A stretch of 64,000 bases of DNA, taken from JAIEPW01 sp964471915 (GTDB taxonomy: Bacteria > Acidobacteriota > Terriglobia > Bryobacterales > Bryobacteraceae). Position numbers and translations under genes: made by a program. The stretch spans positions 1 to 64,000 of the forward strand of contig CAYYID010000005.1 in assembly GCA_964471915.1 (NCBI GenBank), written 5' to 3'. This document shows positions 1 to 8,603 of the stretch, one piece after another; the stretch's first letter is position 1; every line of letters begins with the position of its first letter. Under the pieces are notes generated by a model that was given only the letters and a program-made list of their open reading frames with translations, was not told where the DNA came from and searched no databases.

Positions 1-75
1 CACCCCGAAATCATGCGCGTCTTCCTCGCCAAACTCGACGAAAAAATCGCCCAGAACGCAAACCGCGACACGTAG
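1..75 (+). CDS. C-terminal end of a gene cut by the window edge
   Basis: The first 24 codons are open from the window edge and end at a TAG at 73-75. The tail is hydrophilic (it ends KIAQNANRDT). It is too short to recognise a family. The next gene starts a few tens of bases downstream on the same strand. Confidence 0.5.
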   Translation, partial: HPEIMRVFLAKLDEKIAQNANRDT

Positions 76-100
76 CATGATCCGGCCCGGGGCCGAATGC

Positions 101-106
101 TACACT
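101..106 (+). promoter_or_regulatory. -10-like TACACT before the fusion gene
   Basis: TACACT lies 5 bases before a GTG at 112. No Shine-Dalgarno sequence is visible, so a leaderless mRNA starting near the GTG is inferred. It fits the TANNNT pattern seen before many genes of this window. Confidence 0.35.
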
Positions 107-111
107 CACGG

Positions 112-3063
112 GTGTTTTCCATCGCAGAGGCCCGCGAGATCCTGCAGCAGCGGTTCGGCGTCACGGGCGAAGAGATTCTTCCCCTGCCGAGCGAGCGCGA
201 CCAGAATTTCCGCGTGGGATCGCGCTACGTCCTGAAGATCTCGAACGCGGCGGAGAGCCGCGCGATGCTGGAAGCCGAAAACGCCGCGCTGGAGCGGCTC
301 GGCGGCACGGGGATGTGTCCGCGGGTGATCCCAGGGCGGGCGGACGGCGAGGCGATCGGCGAAGTGCGGGGGCGGCTGGTGCGCCTGCTCACCCTGCTTC
401 CAGGACAGCCGGTGGGAGAGCGGAAACGCCAGACGGCGGCGCTGCGGCGGGAGATCGGCGCGACGCTGGCGGGGATCCAGCAGGCGCTGGAGGGTTTCGA
501 TCACCCGGCGCTACACCGCGACTTTCACTGGGACCTGGCGAATGCGCCGCGCGTGCTGGACGAGCACCGCGGAAAAATCCGGGACGCGGCGACGGGCGGC
601 TGGATCGACGCGCTGCGCCGCGTCTACGAAGAACACGCGGCGCCGTTGCTGCCGCGGCTGCGCCGGAGCGCGATCCACAACGATGGGAACGACTTCAACA
701 TCCTGACGGACGGCGAGCGGGTGACCGGGTGGATCGACTTCGGCGATATGGTCTACACGCACACGCTGAACGATCTGGCGGTCGCTATGGCGTACGCGGG
801 CCTGGGGATGCCGGATCCGGTGGCGGCGATGCTGGATGTGGTGCGGGGGTACCACGGGGTGCGGCCGCTGCCGGAGGACGAGTTGCCGGCGCTGTACAGC
901 CTGGCGTGCATACGGCTGTGCATGAGCGCGTGCATCGCGGCGCGGCAGCAGGCCGAGCGTCCGGACGATGCGTACCTGGGGATCAGCCAGCAGCCGATCC
1001 GCGCGGCGCTGCCGGTGCTGGCGGGGACGCATCCGCGGCTGGCCTGGTACCGGATCCGGGAGGCGTGCGGTCTGGATCCCGTGCCGGAGGCGAGGCGGGT
1101 GGTCGCGTGGCTGCGGGCGCAGCCGGAGTTCGCGGCGCTGCTGGGCGAGGGCCGGCGGAGCACGCCGTTGGAATTGAGCGTGGAGAGTCCGCTGGTGAGT
1201 TCCGACGCGGCTCGGAACGCACCGGGGCCGCTGGCGCGGCGGCTGGCGGAGCGGATCGCGGCGGCGGGAGCGGACTACGGCGTGGGCGGCTACGGCGAAT
1301 GCCGGGTGCTGTACACGACCGAGGCGTTCGCGGGCGCGGCGAGCGAGCGGCGCACGCTGCACCTGGGGATCGATTGCACGGCGGGCGCGGGCACGCCAAT
1401 CTATGCGCCGCTGGACGGCGTGGTGCACGGGTTCGAGGACGCGGACGCGCCGCTCGACTATGGTCCGGTGGTGGTGCTGCGGCATGACGCGGGGGGCACG
1501 CCGTTCTACACGCTGTACGGGCACCTGAGCCGCCAGTCCCTGGAGGGGCTGACGCCGGGCCAGAAAATCCGGCGGGGCGCGCGGATCGGGACGTTGGGGG
1601 AGCCGCACGAGAACGGCGGCTGGTGGCCGCACGTGCATTTTCAGGTGATCGTCGATTTGCTCGACGTGCCCTGCAACTACAACGGCACGGCGCTGCCGAG
1701 CCAGCGTGCGACGTGGCTGAGCCTGTGCCCGGATCCGAATCTGATCCTGCGCGTGCCGCAACCGGAGCCGCGGGCGGGCGCGCAGAGCATCGCGGCGGCG
1801 CGGCGGGAGCACCTGGGAGGGAACCTGAGCGTCGCCTACGGACGCCAGCCGGTACACGCGGTGCGGGGCTGGATGCAATATCTGTATGACGCCGACGGGC
1901 GGCGGTATCTGGACGCTTACAACAACGTGCCGCACGTGGGCCATGGCCATCCGCGGGTGGTGGAGGCGGTGAGCGAGCAGCTCGCGTTGCTGAACACGAA
2001 CACGCGGTACCTGCAGCGGCAATTGACGGACTATGCCGAGGCGCTGACGCGGACGCTGCCCGCGCCGCTGACGGTATGTTTTTTCACGGCGTCGGGAAGC
2101 GAGGCCAATGAACTGGCGCTGCGGCTGGCGCGGGCGTACACGGGCGCGCGGGATCTGCTGGTGCTGGACGCGGCGTACCACGGCCACACGACGACGCTGA
2201 TCGACATCAGCCCGTACAAGCACGACGGTCCGGGCGGCGCGGGGGCGCCGGACTGGGTGCACAAGACGCCGATCCCCGATGTCTTCCGGGGCGAGTTCCG
2301 CGCGGGGGATCCGGAGGCGGGCCGCAAGTACGCCGCCCGCGTGGGCGAGGCGATCGACCGGCTGGGCGGGCGGCGCCTGTGCGGCTACATTGCCGAGACG
2401 TGCCCGAGCGTCGCGGGGCAGATCCTGCTGCCGGAGGGATACCTGGCCGAGGTCTACCGGCGGGTGCGCGCGGCGGGCGGGGTGGCGATCGCGGATGAAG
2501 TGCAGACGGGGTTTGGGCGCCTGGGCACGCACTTCTGGGGATTCGAGGGGCACGGCGTCGTTCCCGATATCGTGGTGCTGGGCAAACCGATCGCGAATGG
2601 CTATCCCCTGGGCGCGGTGGTCTGCCGCCGCGAGATCGCCGCGGCGTTCGACAACGGGATGGAGTTTTTCAGCACGTTCGGCGGCAGCACGGCGGCGCTG
2701 GCGGCGGCGCACGCGACGCTGCGGGTGACGCTGGAGGAAGGCCTGCAGACGCGGGCGCTTGCGGTGGGAGAGGAGTTGCTCGGGGGCTTGCGGGCGCTGG
2801 CGGCCCGGTATCGGCAGATCGGGGATGTGCGCGGCAGCGGGCTGTTCGCGGGCGTGGAGTTCGTCCGGGGCGGGATCGAACCGGATGCGGAGGCAGCGGC
2901 ATATGTGGCGCTCCGGATGCGGGAGGAGGGGATCCTGCTGGGCACGGACGGCCCGTGGCACAACGTGGTGAAGATCCGGGGTCCGCTGGCGCTGCGCGAG
3001 GAGGACGCCCGGGAATTGGTGGAGTCGTTCGGACGGATTCTGGAGGAACTGCCGGCGCGCTAA
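112..3063 (+). CDS. APH-type kinase / M23 peptidase / class-III aminotransferase-like phospho-lyase fusion
   Basis: A three-domain protein of 983 residues. Residues 1-335 are a choline/aminoglycoside-kinase fold with the catalytic HND..N loop (H189, D191) and IDFGD (D209). Residues about 410-515 are an M23 (LytM) domain with HLGID (H417, D421) and HVH (H507, H509). Residues about 545-983 are a fold-type I PLP enzyme of the class-III aminotransferase family, with the Schiff-base lysine K825 in GKPIANG. In animals, separate homologues of the first and last domains are hydroxylysine kinase and the phospho-lyases for phosphoethanolamine or phosphohydroxylysine. Here a kinase that phosphorylates an amino alcohol, followed by a lyase that removes phosphate and ammonia, is the likely activity; the substrate is not readable. 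GTG 112 is preferred because TACACT lies just before it; ATG 97 is an in-frame alternative adding five residues. The stop overlaps that of the convergent methyltransferase by four bases. Confidence 0.85.
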   Translation: MFSIAEAREILQQRFGVTGEEILPLPSERDQNFRVGSRYVLKISNAAESRAMLEAENAALERLGGTGMCPRVIPGRADGEAIGEVRGRLVRLLTLLPGQPVGERKRQTAALRREIGATLAGIQQALEGFDHPALHRDFHWDLANAPRVLDEHRGKIRDAATGGWIDALRRVYEEHAAPLLPRLRRSAIHNDGNDFNILTDGERVTGWIDFGDMVYTHTLNDLAVAMAYAGLGMPDPVAAMLDVVRGYHGVRPLPEDELPALYSLACIRLCMSACIAARQQAERPDDAYLGISQQPIRAALPVLAGTHPRLAWYRIREACGLDPVPEARRVVAWLRAQPEFAALLGEGRRSTPLELSVESPLVSSDAARNAPGPLARRLAERIAAAGADYGVGGYGECRVLYTTEAFAGAASERRTLHLGIDCTAGAGTPIYAPLDGVVHGFEDADAPLDYGPVVVLRHDAGGTPFYTLYGHLSRQSLEGLTPGQKIRRGARIGTLGEPHENGGWWPHVHFQVIVDLLDVPCNYNGTALPSQRATWLSLCPDPNLILRVPQPEPRAGAQSIAAARREHLGGNLSVAYGRQPVHAVRGWMQYLYDADGRRYLDAYNNVPHVGHGHPRVVEAVSEQLALLNTNTRYLQRQLTDYAEALTRTLPAPLTVCFFTASGSEANELALRLARAYTGARDLLVLDAAYHGHTTTLIDISPYKHDGPGGAGAPDWVHKTPIPDVFRGEFRAGDPEAGRKYAARVGEAIDRLGGRRLCGYIAETCPSVAGQILLPEGYLAEVYRRVRAAGGVAIADEVQTGFGRLGTHFWGFEGHGVVPDIVVLGKPIANGYPLGAVVCRREIAAAFDNGMEFFSTFGGSTAALAAAHATLRVTLEEGLQTRALAVGEELLGGLRALAARYRQIGDVRGSGLFAGVEFVRGGIEPDAEAAAYVALRMREEGILLGTDGPWHNVVKIRGPLALREEDARELVESFGRILEELPAR

Positions 3064-3983
3064 CAGCGGTAGATGCCGAACATCGCGGTGGGGCGCAGCG
3101 TGCCGCTCTCGATGGCGGCGCAATCGCTGCGCACGATGCTCGCGACCAGGGCGCGATCTTCGGGGTCGTCGAGGTTGTAGTTCGGGCCGTAGCGGAAGTC
3201 GAGCAGCAACGAGACGTAGGCGTCGAAGAGGACGTACTCGACGGGTTCAAAGAACCGGAGGAGCAGCGGCATGATGTCCTGGCTGCGCACAGCCTCGAAC
3301 GAATCCACGCTGTGGTCGATGTTCGGGACGCGCTCGTCGATGCGGCCGCTGTAATTATCGCGGCGGAGGCGCGGCGGCAGGGTGTCGAAGATCGCCTGGG
3401 CGGCGCGCTCGGATTCGGGGTAGAGCTGGAGGCCGTTGCGGCCCACCCATTCGCCGATGACGATGAAAGCTCCGCCGGGGCGCAGTCCCTTGCGGATCTC
3501 GCCGAAGAGGCGCTCGAGTTCGAGGAAGTGGTGGAGGCTGCTGCGGCACAGGACGAAGTCGTAGGCGGCGGGCTCGATGACCAGGGTATTGACGTCGCCT
3601 ACGCGGGTGGTGAGGGGCAGTCCCTCGGCGGCGGCCAGACGCTTGGCGGAGGTCATCAGGTGTTCGTTGAGGTCGACGAGTTCAAACGCGATCCGGTCCT
3701 TAGCTTCGCGGGCGACGGCGAACTCCCAGTCGCCGGTGCCGCAGCCGAGGCTGAGCACCCGCGGCGGGGCGCCGCCGACCTCGCCGCGGCGCAGCATGTA
3801 GTGCTGGACATTGATGTTCGGCATGTGCCGCAGAATGTACGGCGAGTACTGCTGCATCGCGTAGTCGTAAGCCGAAACGCGCTGGGCGAAACGGACGACG
3901 TCGGTTTCGGACTCGCGTCCCGCGAGGAAGCCGCTATGGTTGGCCAGTTCGTTCTTCAGGCGCTCGCGGTAGCTGGCGTCCAT
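3060..3983 (-). CDS. class I SAM-dependent methyltransferase
   Basis: A 307-residue protein with a Rossmann-type methyltransferase core. Motif I is VLSLGCGTGDWEFA, an acidic residue follows in ELVDLNEHL, motif III-like GDVN precedes DFVLCRSSLHHF, and the post-motif LRPGGAFIVIGEW is typical. The N-terminal 90 residues are helical and may bind the acceptor; the C-terminal third is unlike standard methyltransferases. The acceptor is unknown. The ATG at 3983 is chosen because TATACT lies exactly seven bases upstream; a longer reading from 4010 adds nine residues. It converges on the fusion gene with a four-base stop overlap and lies 24 bases downstream of msrP on the same strand. Confidence 0.8.
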   Translation of the reverse strand: MDASYRERLKNELANHSGFLAGRESETDVVRFAQRVSAYDYAMQQYSPYILRHMPNINVQHYMLRRGEVGGAPPRVLSLGCGTGDWEFAVAREAKDRIAFELVDLNEHLMTSAKRLAAAEGLPLTTRVGDVNTLVIEPAAYDFVLCRSSLHHFLELERLFGEIRKGLRPGGAFIVIGEWVGRNGLQLYPESERAAQAIFDTLPPRLRRDNYSGRIDERVPNIDHSVDSFEAVRSQDIMPLLLRFFEPVEYVLFDAYVSLLLDFRYGPNYNLDDPEDRALVASIVRSDCAAIESGTLRPTAMFGIYRC

Positions 3984-3990
3984 GTTCCGC

Positions 3991-3996
3991 AGTATA
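3991..3996 (-). promoter_or_regulatory. -10-like TATACT for the methyltransferase
   Basis: On the minus strand TATACT is separated by seven bases from the ATG at 3983 and there is no Shine-Dalgarno sequence, so a leaderless transcript is inferred. Confidence 0.45.
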
Positions 3997-4033
3997 ACGT
4001 GGCCCCGCACGGCATCCGCCGCCGCGCGAGGGC

Positions 4034-4942
4034 TTAGAACTCCTCGCCGTTGTAAAGCGGCGCCACGAACTGCTCGTAGCCGTTGTAGAGCAGAGTGGCG
4101 CGGCGTTCCATAACCGGGATCACCTTTTCGGTGGCCTGTGACCAGCGCGGGTGCGGCTTCTTGGGGTTCACGTTGGAGTAGAACCCGTACTCCTGCGGCT
4201 GCAGCTTGTTCCAGAACGTCTCCGGCTGCTTAGCGACGAATTCGATCTTCTCGACGCTCTTGGCGCCCTTGTAGCCGTATTTCCAGGGGAACACCATGCG
4301 GAAGGGTGCACCGTTCTGTTTGGGGAGCGGCTTGCCGTAGAGTCCGGTGGCGATAAAGGCGAGGTCGTTGCGGGCTTCGTCGATCCGCACGCCTTCGTAG
4401 TAGGGCCAGGGATACCAGTTGTACTTCTTGATACCGGGCATCTGGTCGGGGCGGTAGGCGGTCTGGAAGCGGATGAACTTCGCTTCGGGCTTGGGGTCGA
4501 CGAGCTTGATCAGTTCCGCGAGCGGAAAGCCCGTCCAGGGAACCGCCATCGACCAGGCCTCGACGCAGCGGAAGCGGTAGGTTCGCTCCTCGACCTGTAC
4601 TTTCTTGAGCAGGTCGTCGAGGTCGAAGGTCTGCGGCTTGTTCACGAGCCCCTTCACCTCGATCTTCCACGGCGCGGTGACGAACTTGCCGGTGAGGGCC
4701 TTCACGCCTTCCTTGGACTCGGCGTCGAACTCGTAGTAGTTGTTGAATCCCGTGGCCGCGGCCTCTTCCGTGATTGGCCGGTCGAGCGTGTACTTTGGAT
4801 TCCGGGGGGCGGCCGCGGCGAGGAGTCCGGCGGCGCCGAAGAAGCCGGTGGCAGCGAGGATCTCGCGGCGGTTCCAGTAGGCGGACTCCGGCGTCAGGTC
4901 GCGTTCGGGGATGTCCCAGGGGCGGGCTTTGCGGATCAGCAT
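4034..4942 (-). CDS. msrP: protein-methionine-sulfoxide reductase catalytic subunit MsrP (YedY)
   Basis: A 302-residue molybdopterin enzyme of the sulfite-oxidase fold that repairs oxidised methionines in exported proteins. The N-terminus has a twin-arginine signal (NRREILAATGFFGAAGLLAA, RR at 25-26). The molybdenum-ligand cysteine is C126 in YRFRCVEAWSM, followed by VPWTGFPL and GAPFRMVFPWKYGYKG, all typical of MsrP. The ATG at 4942 has a good Shine-Dalgarno sequence (AAGGAAG) and an upstream TATAGT (4959-4964). The usual partner, the haem b membrane protein MsrQ, is not next to it: the flanking genes are a kinase and a methyltransferase. Confidence 0.93.
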   Translation of the reverse strand: MLIRKARPWDIPERDLTPESAYWNRREILAATGFFGAAGLLAAAAPRNPKYTLDRPITEEAAATGFNNYYEFDAESKEGVKALTGKFVTAPWKIEVKGLVNKPQTFDLDDLLKKVQVEERTYRFRCVEAWSMAVPWTGFPLAELIKLVDPKPEAKFIRFQTAYRPDQMPGIKKYNWYPWPYYEGVRIDEARNDLAFIATGLYGKPLPKQNGAPFRMVFPWKYGYKGAKSVEKIEFVAKQPETFWNKLQPQEYGFYSNVNPKKPHPRWSQATEKVIPVMERRATLLYNGYEQFVAPLYNGEEF

Positions 4943-5034
4943 GGCGTGTCTTCCTTTCACTATAGCCCTGGCAGGCCTGATCGAAGATCCCCGGAGGGCC
5001 GGAGATATTCCAAGCGGATCAGCGAGACCTGCAC

Positions 5035-7470
5035 CTAGGGAAGGGTTTTCGACGCCGCGGGCGGCGGCAGACCGCGGTCGCGCAGCCGCTCTAAGTGGAT
5101 CCGCCGGGGCGAAGTTGCGGGCAGGAGGGTGGAAAGGGTCTCGAGCGCCTGGGCGGCGCGGCGCGAGGCGGCGGCGGGGTCGGTAGCGGCGAGGCAATCC
5201 GCCTCCGCGGCGTAGCGGTTCGCGAGCCAGTCGCGTGGGATGGCGCCGCCGGTGGCCCGGTCCACTTCGCGGTAGAGCACGAACACGTCCTGACAGGCGC
5301 CGGCGCGGGAGAGCGCTTCGGCAGCGTTGGTGAGCAGCATCCAACCGCCGGGACCGACCTCGGCGGCGCGGCGCCGGTACTCGGCGACGCCCTCGCGGGC
5401 CCGGGCGGTAGCCGCCTCACGCTGGCCGGTTCGGGCGAGCTGCGCCGCGAGCATGATGCGCAGGCGGATCTCCTCGTAGGGATTCACGACGCCCGGCGCG
5501 AGGGCGGCGGCCTCGGTAATGCCCGCCAACGCCGCGGCGGGATCGCCGGCTACGTTCTCGAGGTCGAGACGAGTCCGCAACAGGGCGATCCGGACGCCTT
5601 TGCCGTCCGGATGGGCGGCGGCGAGCGACAGACCCTCCGCGACCGCGCGGCGCGCGTCGGCGTACCGCTGGGCGCGCAGCGAGGCACTCGCGTAGATGTT
5701 CAAGATAGAGGCGCGGTGGAGGCCAGGCGGTACGGGAAGGTCCCGCGGTGAAACGGCGTCCGAAGCGGCGAGCGCCTGCCCGGCCAGGTCGGCCGCGGCC
5801 GCGAGATCGCCGTCGCAGCGCGACTTGGCCTGCGAGCGCGTGGTGAGGTACGCGACGAGCGTGACCGGGGAGATCCGGGGACGTTCCGCGGCCACCAGAC
5901 GATCGGCTTCACTGAAGGGCAGCGCCGCGTCCGCGCAGTGCCCGCGCCACATTCGGATGTAGGCCAGGTAGTGCAGGGTGCCCAGCCGCGCGTTCGGGTC
6001 CCCGGTGGGACGGGCACGGTCGGCAGCGCGGAGCGCGACCTGCTCCGCGAGGTCCGTCTTGGACCCGTCCAGCAGGAGGCGGGCGAGCTGCGTCTCGATG
6101 GTGGCGGCGACCACGGGAGGAGGGCCGTCGCCCCGGGCGATGCGGGCTGCGGCGCGTTCCGCGAGTTCGGCGAGGGTGAGCTGCGTCCGTCCCGAGGAGA
6201 AGACGGACGAACTCTCCAGCATCCAGGACAGGAATCGCGCGGTTTCGCGGGCGCGTTCGGCTTCGGCGAGCCTCCGGCGCTGTTCCGCCAGCGCGTAGCT
6301 GCCGAGGGCCAGCACGGCAACGGCAGCAGCGGCGGCGACGCCGGCCACCACACGGTTCCGGCGCACAAATTTGAAGAGACGGTCGCCGAGCGCGGGAGGG
6401 CGCGCGCGGACGGGGCGGACCTCCAGGTACGCCCGGAGATCGAGGGCGAAGTCCTCCGCCGAGGCGTAGCGGCGCGCGGCCTCCGGTTGGAGCGCCTTGC
6501 GGACGATGGCATCCAGGTCGCCCCGAAGCAGGGACCCAAGCTGGCCCGGCGTGGCGCCGCGCTTCCGCGCGGCCTCGGCGCTGACTTCGAAACGGCGGAC
6601 GGTGGCGGCGCCGGCGGCTCGTTCCGCCAGCGCGGCAAGGGAGTGGCGGCTCGCGAACGGCCACGCGCCGCAGAGCGCTTCGTACAGGACCAGTCCCAGA
6701 CTGTAGACATCGCAGGCCGTGGACACGGCTTCGCCGCGGAGCTGTTCGGGGCTGGCGTACTGCGGGGTGAGCTGGCGGGTGGTGGTGAGGTCGCCTTCCG
6801 CGCGCAGGAGCTTGGCGGTGCCGAAATCGAGCAACTTTACCTGGCCGCGCCGGTCCACCAGGATGTTCGACGGCTTGAGGTCCAGGTGGACGATCAGACG
6901 GCGGTGGGCCTCGGCCACCGCGTCCGCAACCGCCACCACCAGGCGAATACGGGCGGCGATGGACAAGCTGGCCGCGTCGCAATAGGCGTCGAACGGAAGC
7001 CCGTCGATGCGCTCCATGGCTAGGTACGGGCGTCCCGAGGCGTCCCGGCCGGCATCGAGGAAGCGCGCAATGGCCGGGTGTTCCATGGAGGCGAGGACCA
7101 CCTGCTCGCGGCGGAACCGGTCCAGATCCTCGGGAGAGATCAGATGCTCCTGCAGCACTTTGACGGCGGCCTGCTGGGTGGCATGCTCCAGGGTCCGCTC
7201 GCCGGCATAGACCAGGCTGCGCCCGCCGGAGCCGAGGAGTCCGGTAATGCGGAAGGGGCCGATCTGCGCCGGAATCTCCGGCGTCGCGACGGCGGCCACG
7301 GGCTCGGCGGAACTCTCCGCGGCCAGGGCGGCGAGCAAACCGATCGCCTCCGCCCGCAGCGAAGCATCAGGCTCGCGAGCCGCCAGGCGGGTCAGCCGCT
7401 CGGGCGAGGGCCAGGACTCGGCCTCTTCCGCGAGCTGCTGGACATGCCGCCATCGTTCGGCCGGGGTCAT
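5035..7470 (-). CDS. membrane Ser/Thr protein kinase with C-terminal TPR-like domain
   Basis: An 811-residue eukaryotic-type kinase. A short helical N-terminus (1-60) precedes the kinase domain (about 72-345): glycine loop LLGSGGRSLVYAG, ATP-binding K104, catalytic loop HLDLKPSN (D197, N202; HLD replaces HRD), DFG at 215-217 and an activation segment ending TPQYASPEQLRG. One membrane segment lies at about 374-394, so the long C-terminal half, rich in helical TPR-like pairs, should be outside the cytoplasm. This architecture is common in Acidobacteriota beside Sig-70_X6-type sigma factors, and such a gene is divergently encoded at 8604. The ATG at 7470 lies 19 bases after the preceding gene, so the two are probably co-transcribed. 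Confidence 0.88.
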   Translation of the reverse strand: MTPAERWRHVQQLAEEAESWPSPERLTRLAAREPDASLRAEAIGLLAALAAESSAEPVAAVATPEIPAQIGPFRITGLLGSGGRSLVYAGERTLEHATQQAAVKVLQEHLISPEDLDRFRREQVVLASMEHPAIARFLDAGRDASGRPYLAMERIDGLPFDAYCDAASLSIAARIRLVVAVADAVAEAHRRLIVHLDLKPSNILVDRRGQVKLLDFGTAKLLRAEGDLTTTRQLTPQYASPEQLRGEAVSTACDVYSLGLVLYEALCGAWPFASRHSLAALAERAAGAATVRRFEVSAEAARKRGATPGQLGSLLRGDLDAIVRKALQPEAARRYASAEDFALDLRAYLEVRPVRARPPALGDRLFKFVRRNRVVAGVAAAAAVAVLALGSYALAEQRRRLAEAERARETARFLSWMLESSSVFSSGRTQLTLAELAERAAARIARGDGPPPVVAATIETQLARLLLDGSKTDLAEQVALRAADRARPTGDPNARLGTLHYLAYIRMWRGHCADAALPFSEADRLVAAERPRISPVTLVAYLTTRSQAKSRCDGDLAAAADLAGQALAASDAVSPRDLPVPPGLHRASILNIYASASLRAQRYADARRAVAEGLSLAAAHPDGKGVRIALLRTRLDLENVAGDPAAALAGITEAAALAPGVVNPYEEIRLRIMLAAQLARTGQREAATARAREGVAEYRRRAAEVGPGGWMLLTNAAEALSRAGACQDVFVLYREVDRATGGAIPRDWLANRYAAEADCLAATDPAAASRRAAQALETLSTLLPATSPRRIHLERLRDRGLPPPAASKTLP

Positions 7471-7489
7471 GGGAATAGGATGCCGCAAA

Positions 7490-8497
7490 CTACCGGTTCT
7501 GGTTGATCTCGTCCTGCACGGTGAGGCTCCGGGAGTACTCGGAGACCAGGTCGCCGGCCCAGGACACCACCGGCAGCACTTTGCCTGCCAGGAAGCTGAA
7601 CCGCGCGACGCTGCCGCCCGCCCGCAAGGTGTCTTTGCCGGCTGTTTGGGCCATGCCCTGAACGTGTTCCCGGGCGCGCCAGGCCTCCCGGTACCGCTGC
7701 GGCGAGACCCTTTCCCAACCGCCGCGGCGCATGCGAGCCAGCTCTGCGGTGCGCTCGCGCACGTTCTCCTCCAGATACGTGGACCAGCTCTTGGCCTGGT
7801 CATAGTTGCCCTGCAGGGCGGTCCGGCCTTTTTCGATCGCGCTGTCAATGAGCTTCTGCGTCCCTTCGCCGATGGAGGCCTCGCCCGGGGTGGGATTTCC
7901 GATCACCACCGCTTTGGCGTTCTTCCAGCTCATGCCGTTGTCGGCGATCGCCGTGCCAACCTTGAACACCAGGTACACGCCCGCCGCGGAGCCCGCGGCC
8001 GGCGCGCTGGTAACTGCCACAAAACACCCCGCCGTGGCCATGACGACCGTGCCGACCGAGCGCGCCTGATCCGCGATGGAGGCGCCCAGCCACGCGAGGT
8101 CATCGGACTGGCGGTTTTGCCTGGCGATTTCGTCGTACTTGGCGCGGAGGCTGGCCCGCGCCTCGTTCCGCAGCCGGTTCAGCCGGTTGTAGAAGCTGTA
8201 GAAAGAAGGCGCCCCCTCCGCCAGGTTCCGCATCGCGATTTCGAGGTACTTGCCGTAGAGCAGCAGGGCAGTGGTCTTGGTGCGCTGAGGATCCCAATCC
8301 GTGTCCGCGGACTTGTAGACCATCCCGACGTTGACCGGGCGGCCGTTGACGGGACTCGGCACCGCGATGCCGAGTTCGTTGGACTCGGAGATCGAGGTGG
8401 CCCGATCGTGGGCGATGGCCACGGCGACGGAGAAGAGGAAGCTCTTCAGCGCCTCGTGATCGACCAGCAGAACCGGGAAAGCCTTCGGGAGCGACAT
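7490..8497 (-). CDS. hypothetical protein in the kinase operon
   Basis: A 335-residue protein I cannot assign to a family. Residues 1-75 are ordinary globular sequence. Residues 75-150 are charged helix. An Ala/Gly/Val-rich stretch at about 155-195 (around VVMATAGCFVAVTSAP) could insert in or associate with a membrane. Charged helices follow (YLEENVRERTAELARMR), then a second weakly hydrophobic patch near 300. There is no signal peptide. The ATG at 8497 follows a GAGGCTCC stretch. It is the first gene of a unit continuing into the kinase at 7470, so it may be the kinase's regulator or substrate. This role is inferred from position only. Confidence 0.6.
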   Translation of the reverse strand: MSLPKAFPVLLVDHEALKSFLFSVAVAIAHDRATSISESNELGIAVPSPVNGRPVNVGMVYKSADTDWDPQRTKTTALLLYGKYLEIAMRNLAEGAPSFYSFYNRLNRLRNEARASLRAKYDEIARQNRQSDDLAWLGASIADQARSVGTVVMATAGCFVAVTSAPAAGSAAGVYLVFKVGTAIADNGMSWKNAKAVVIGNPTPGEASIGEGTQKLIDSAIEKGRTALQGNYDQAKSWSTYLEENVRERTAELARMRRGGWERVSPQRYREAWRAREHVQGMAQTAGKDTLRAGGSVARFSFLAGKVLPVVSWAGDLVSEYSRSLTVQDEINQNR

Positions 8498-8588
8498 AGG
8501 AGCCTCGTTTGGCCGGATAGCGTCCGGCTTCGGTCCAATTGGCGAAGAAGCGGGCCGGTGTGAATCAAGGTGCTGGGGCCGGCGGGGA

Positions 8589-8594
8589 TAGAAT
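8589..8594 (+). promoter_or_regulatory. -10-like TAGAAT for the sigma factor
   Basis: TAGAAT lies nine bases before the GTG at 8604, with no Shine-Dalgarno sequence between, suggesting a leaderless or very short leader. Confidence 0.35.
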
Positions 8595-8603
8595 CTAGAA
8601 AAC

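Noticed and set aside
511..3123. Long minus-strand open frame opposite the fusion gene
   Set aside because: It lies antisense to a gene with three intact active sites and is low-complexity Arg/Pro-rich, a product of high G+C.
4943..5344. N-terminal extension of MsrP
   Set aside because: The extra residues are out of frame with the kinase that occupies this DNA; the Tat signal and Shine-Dalgarno sequence fix the start at 4942.
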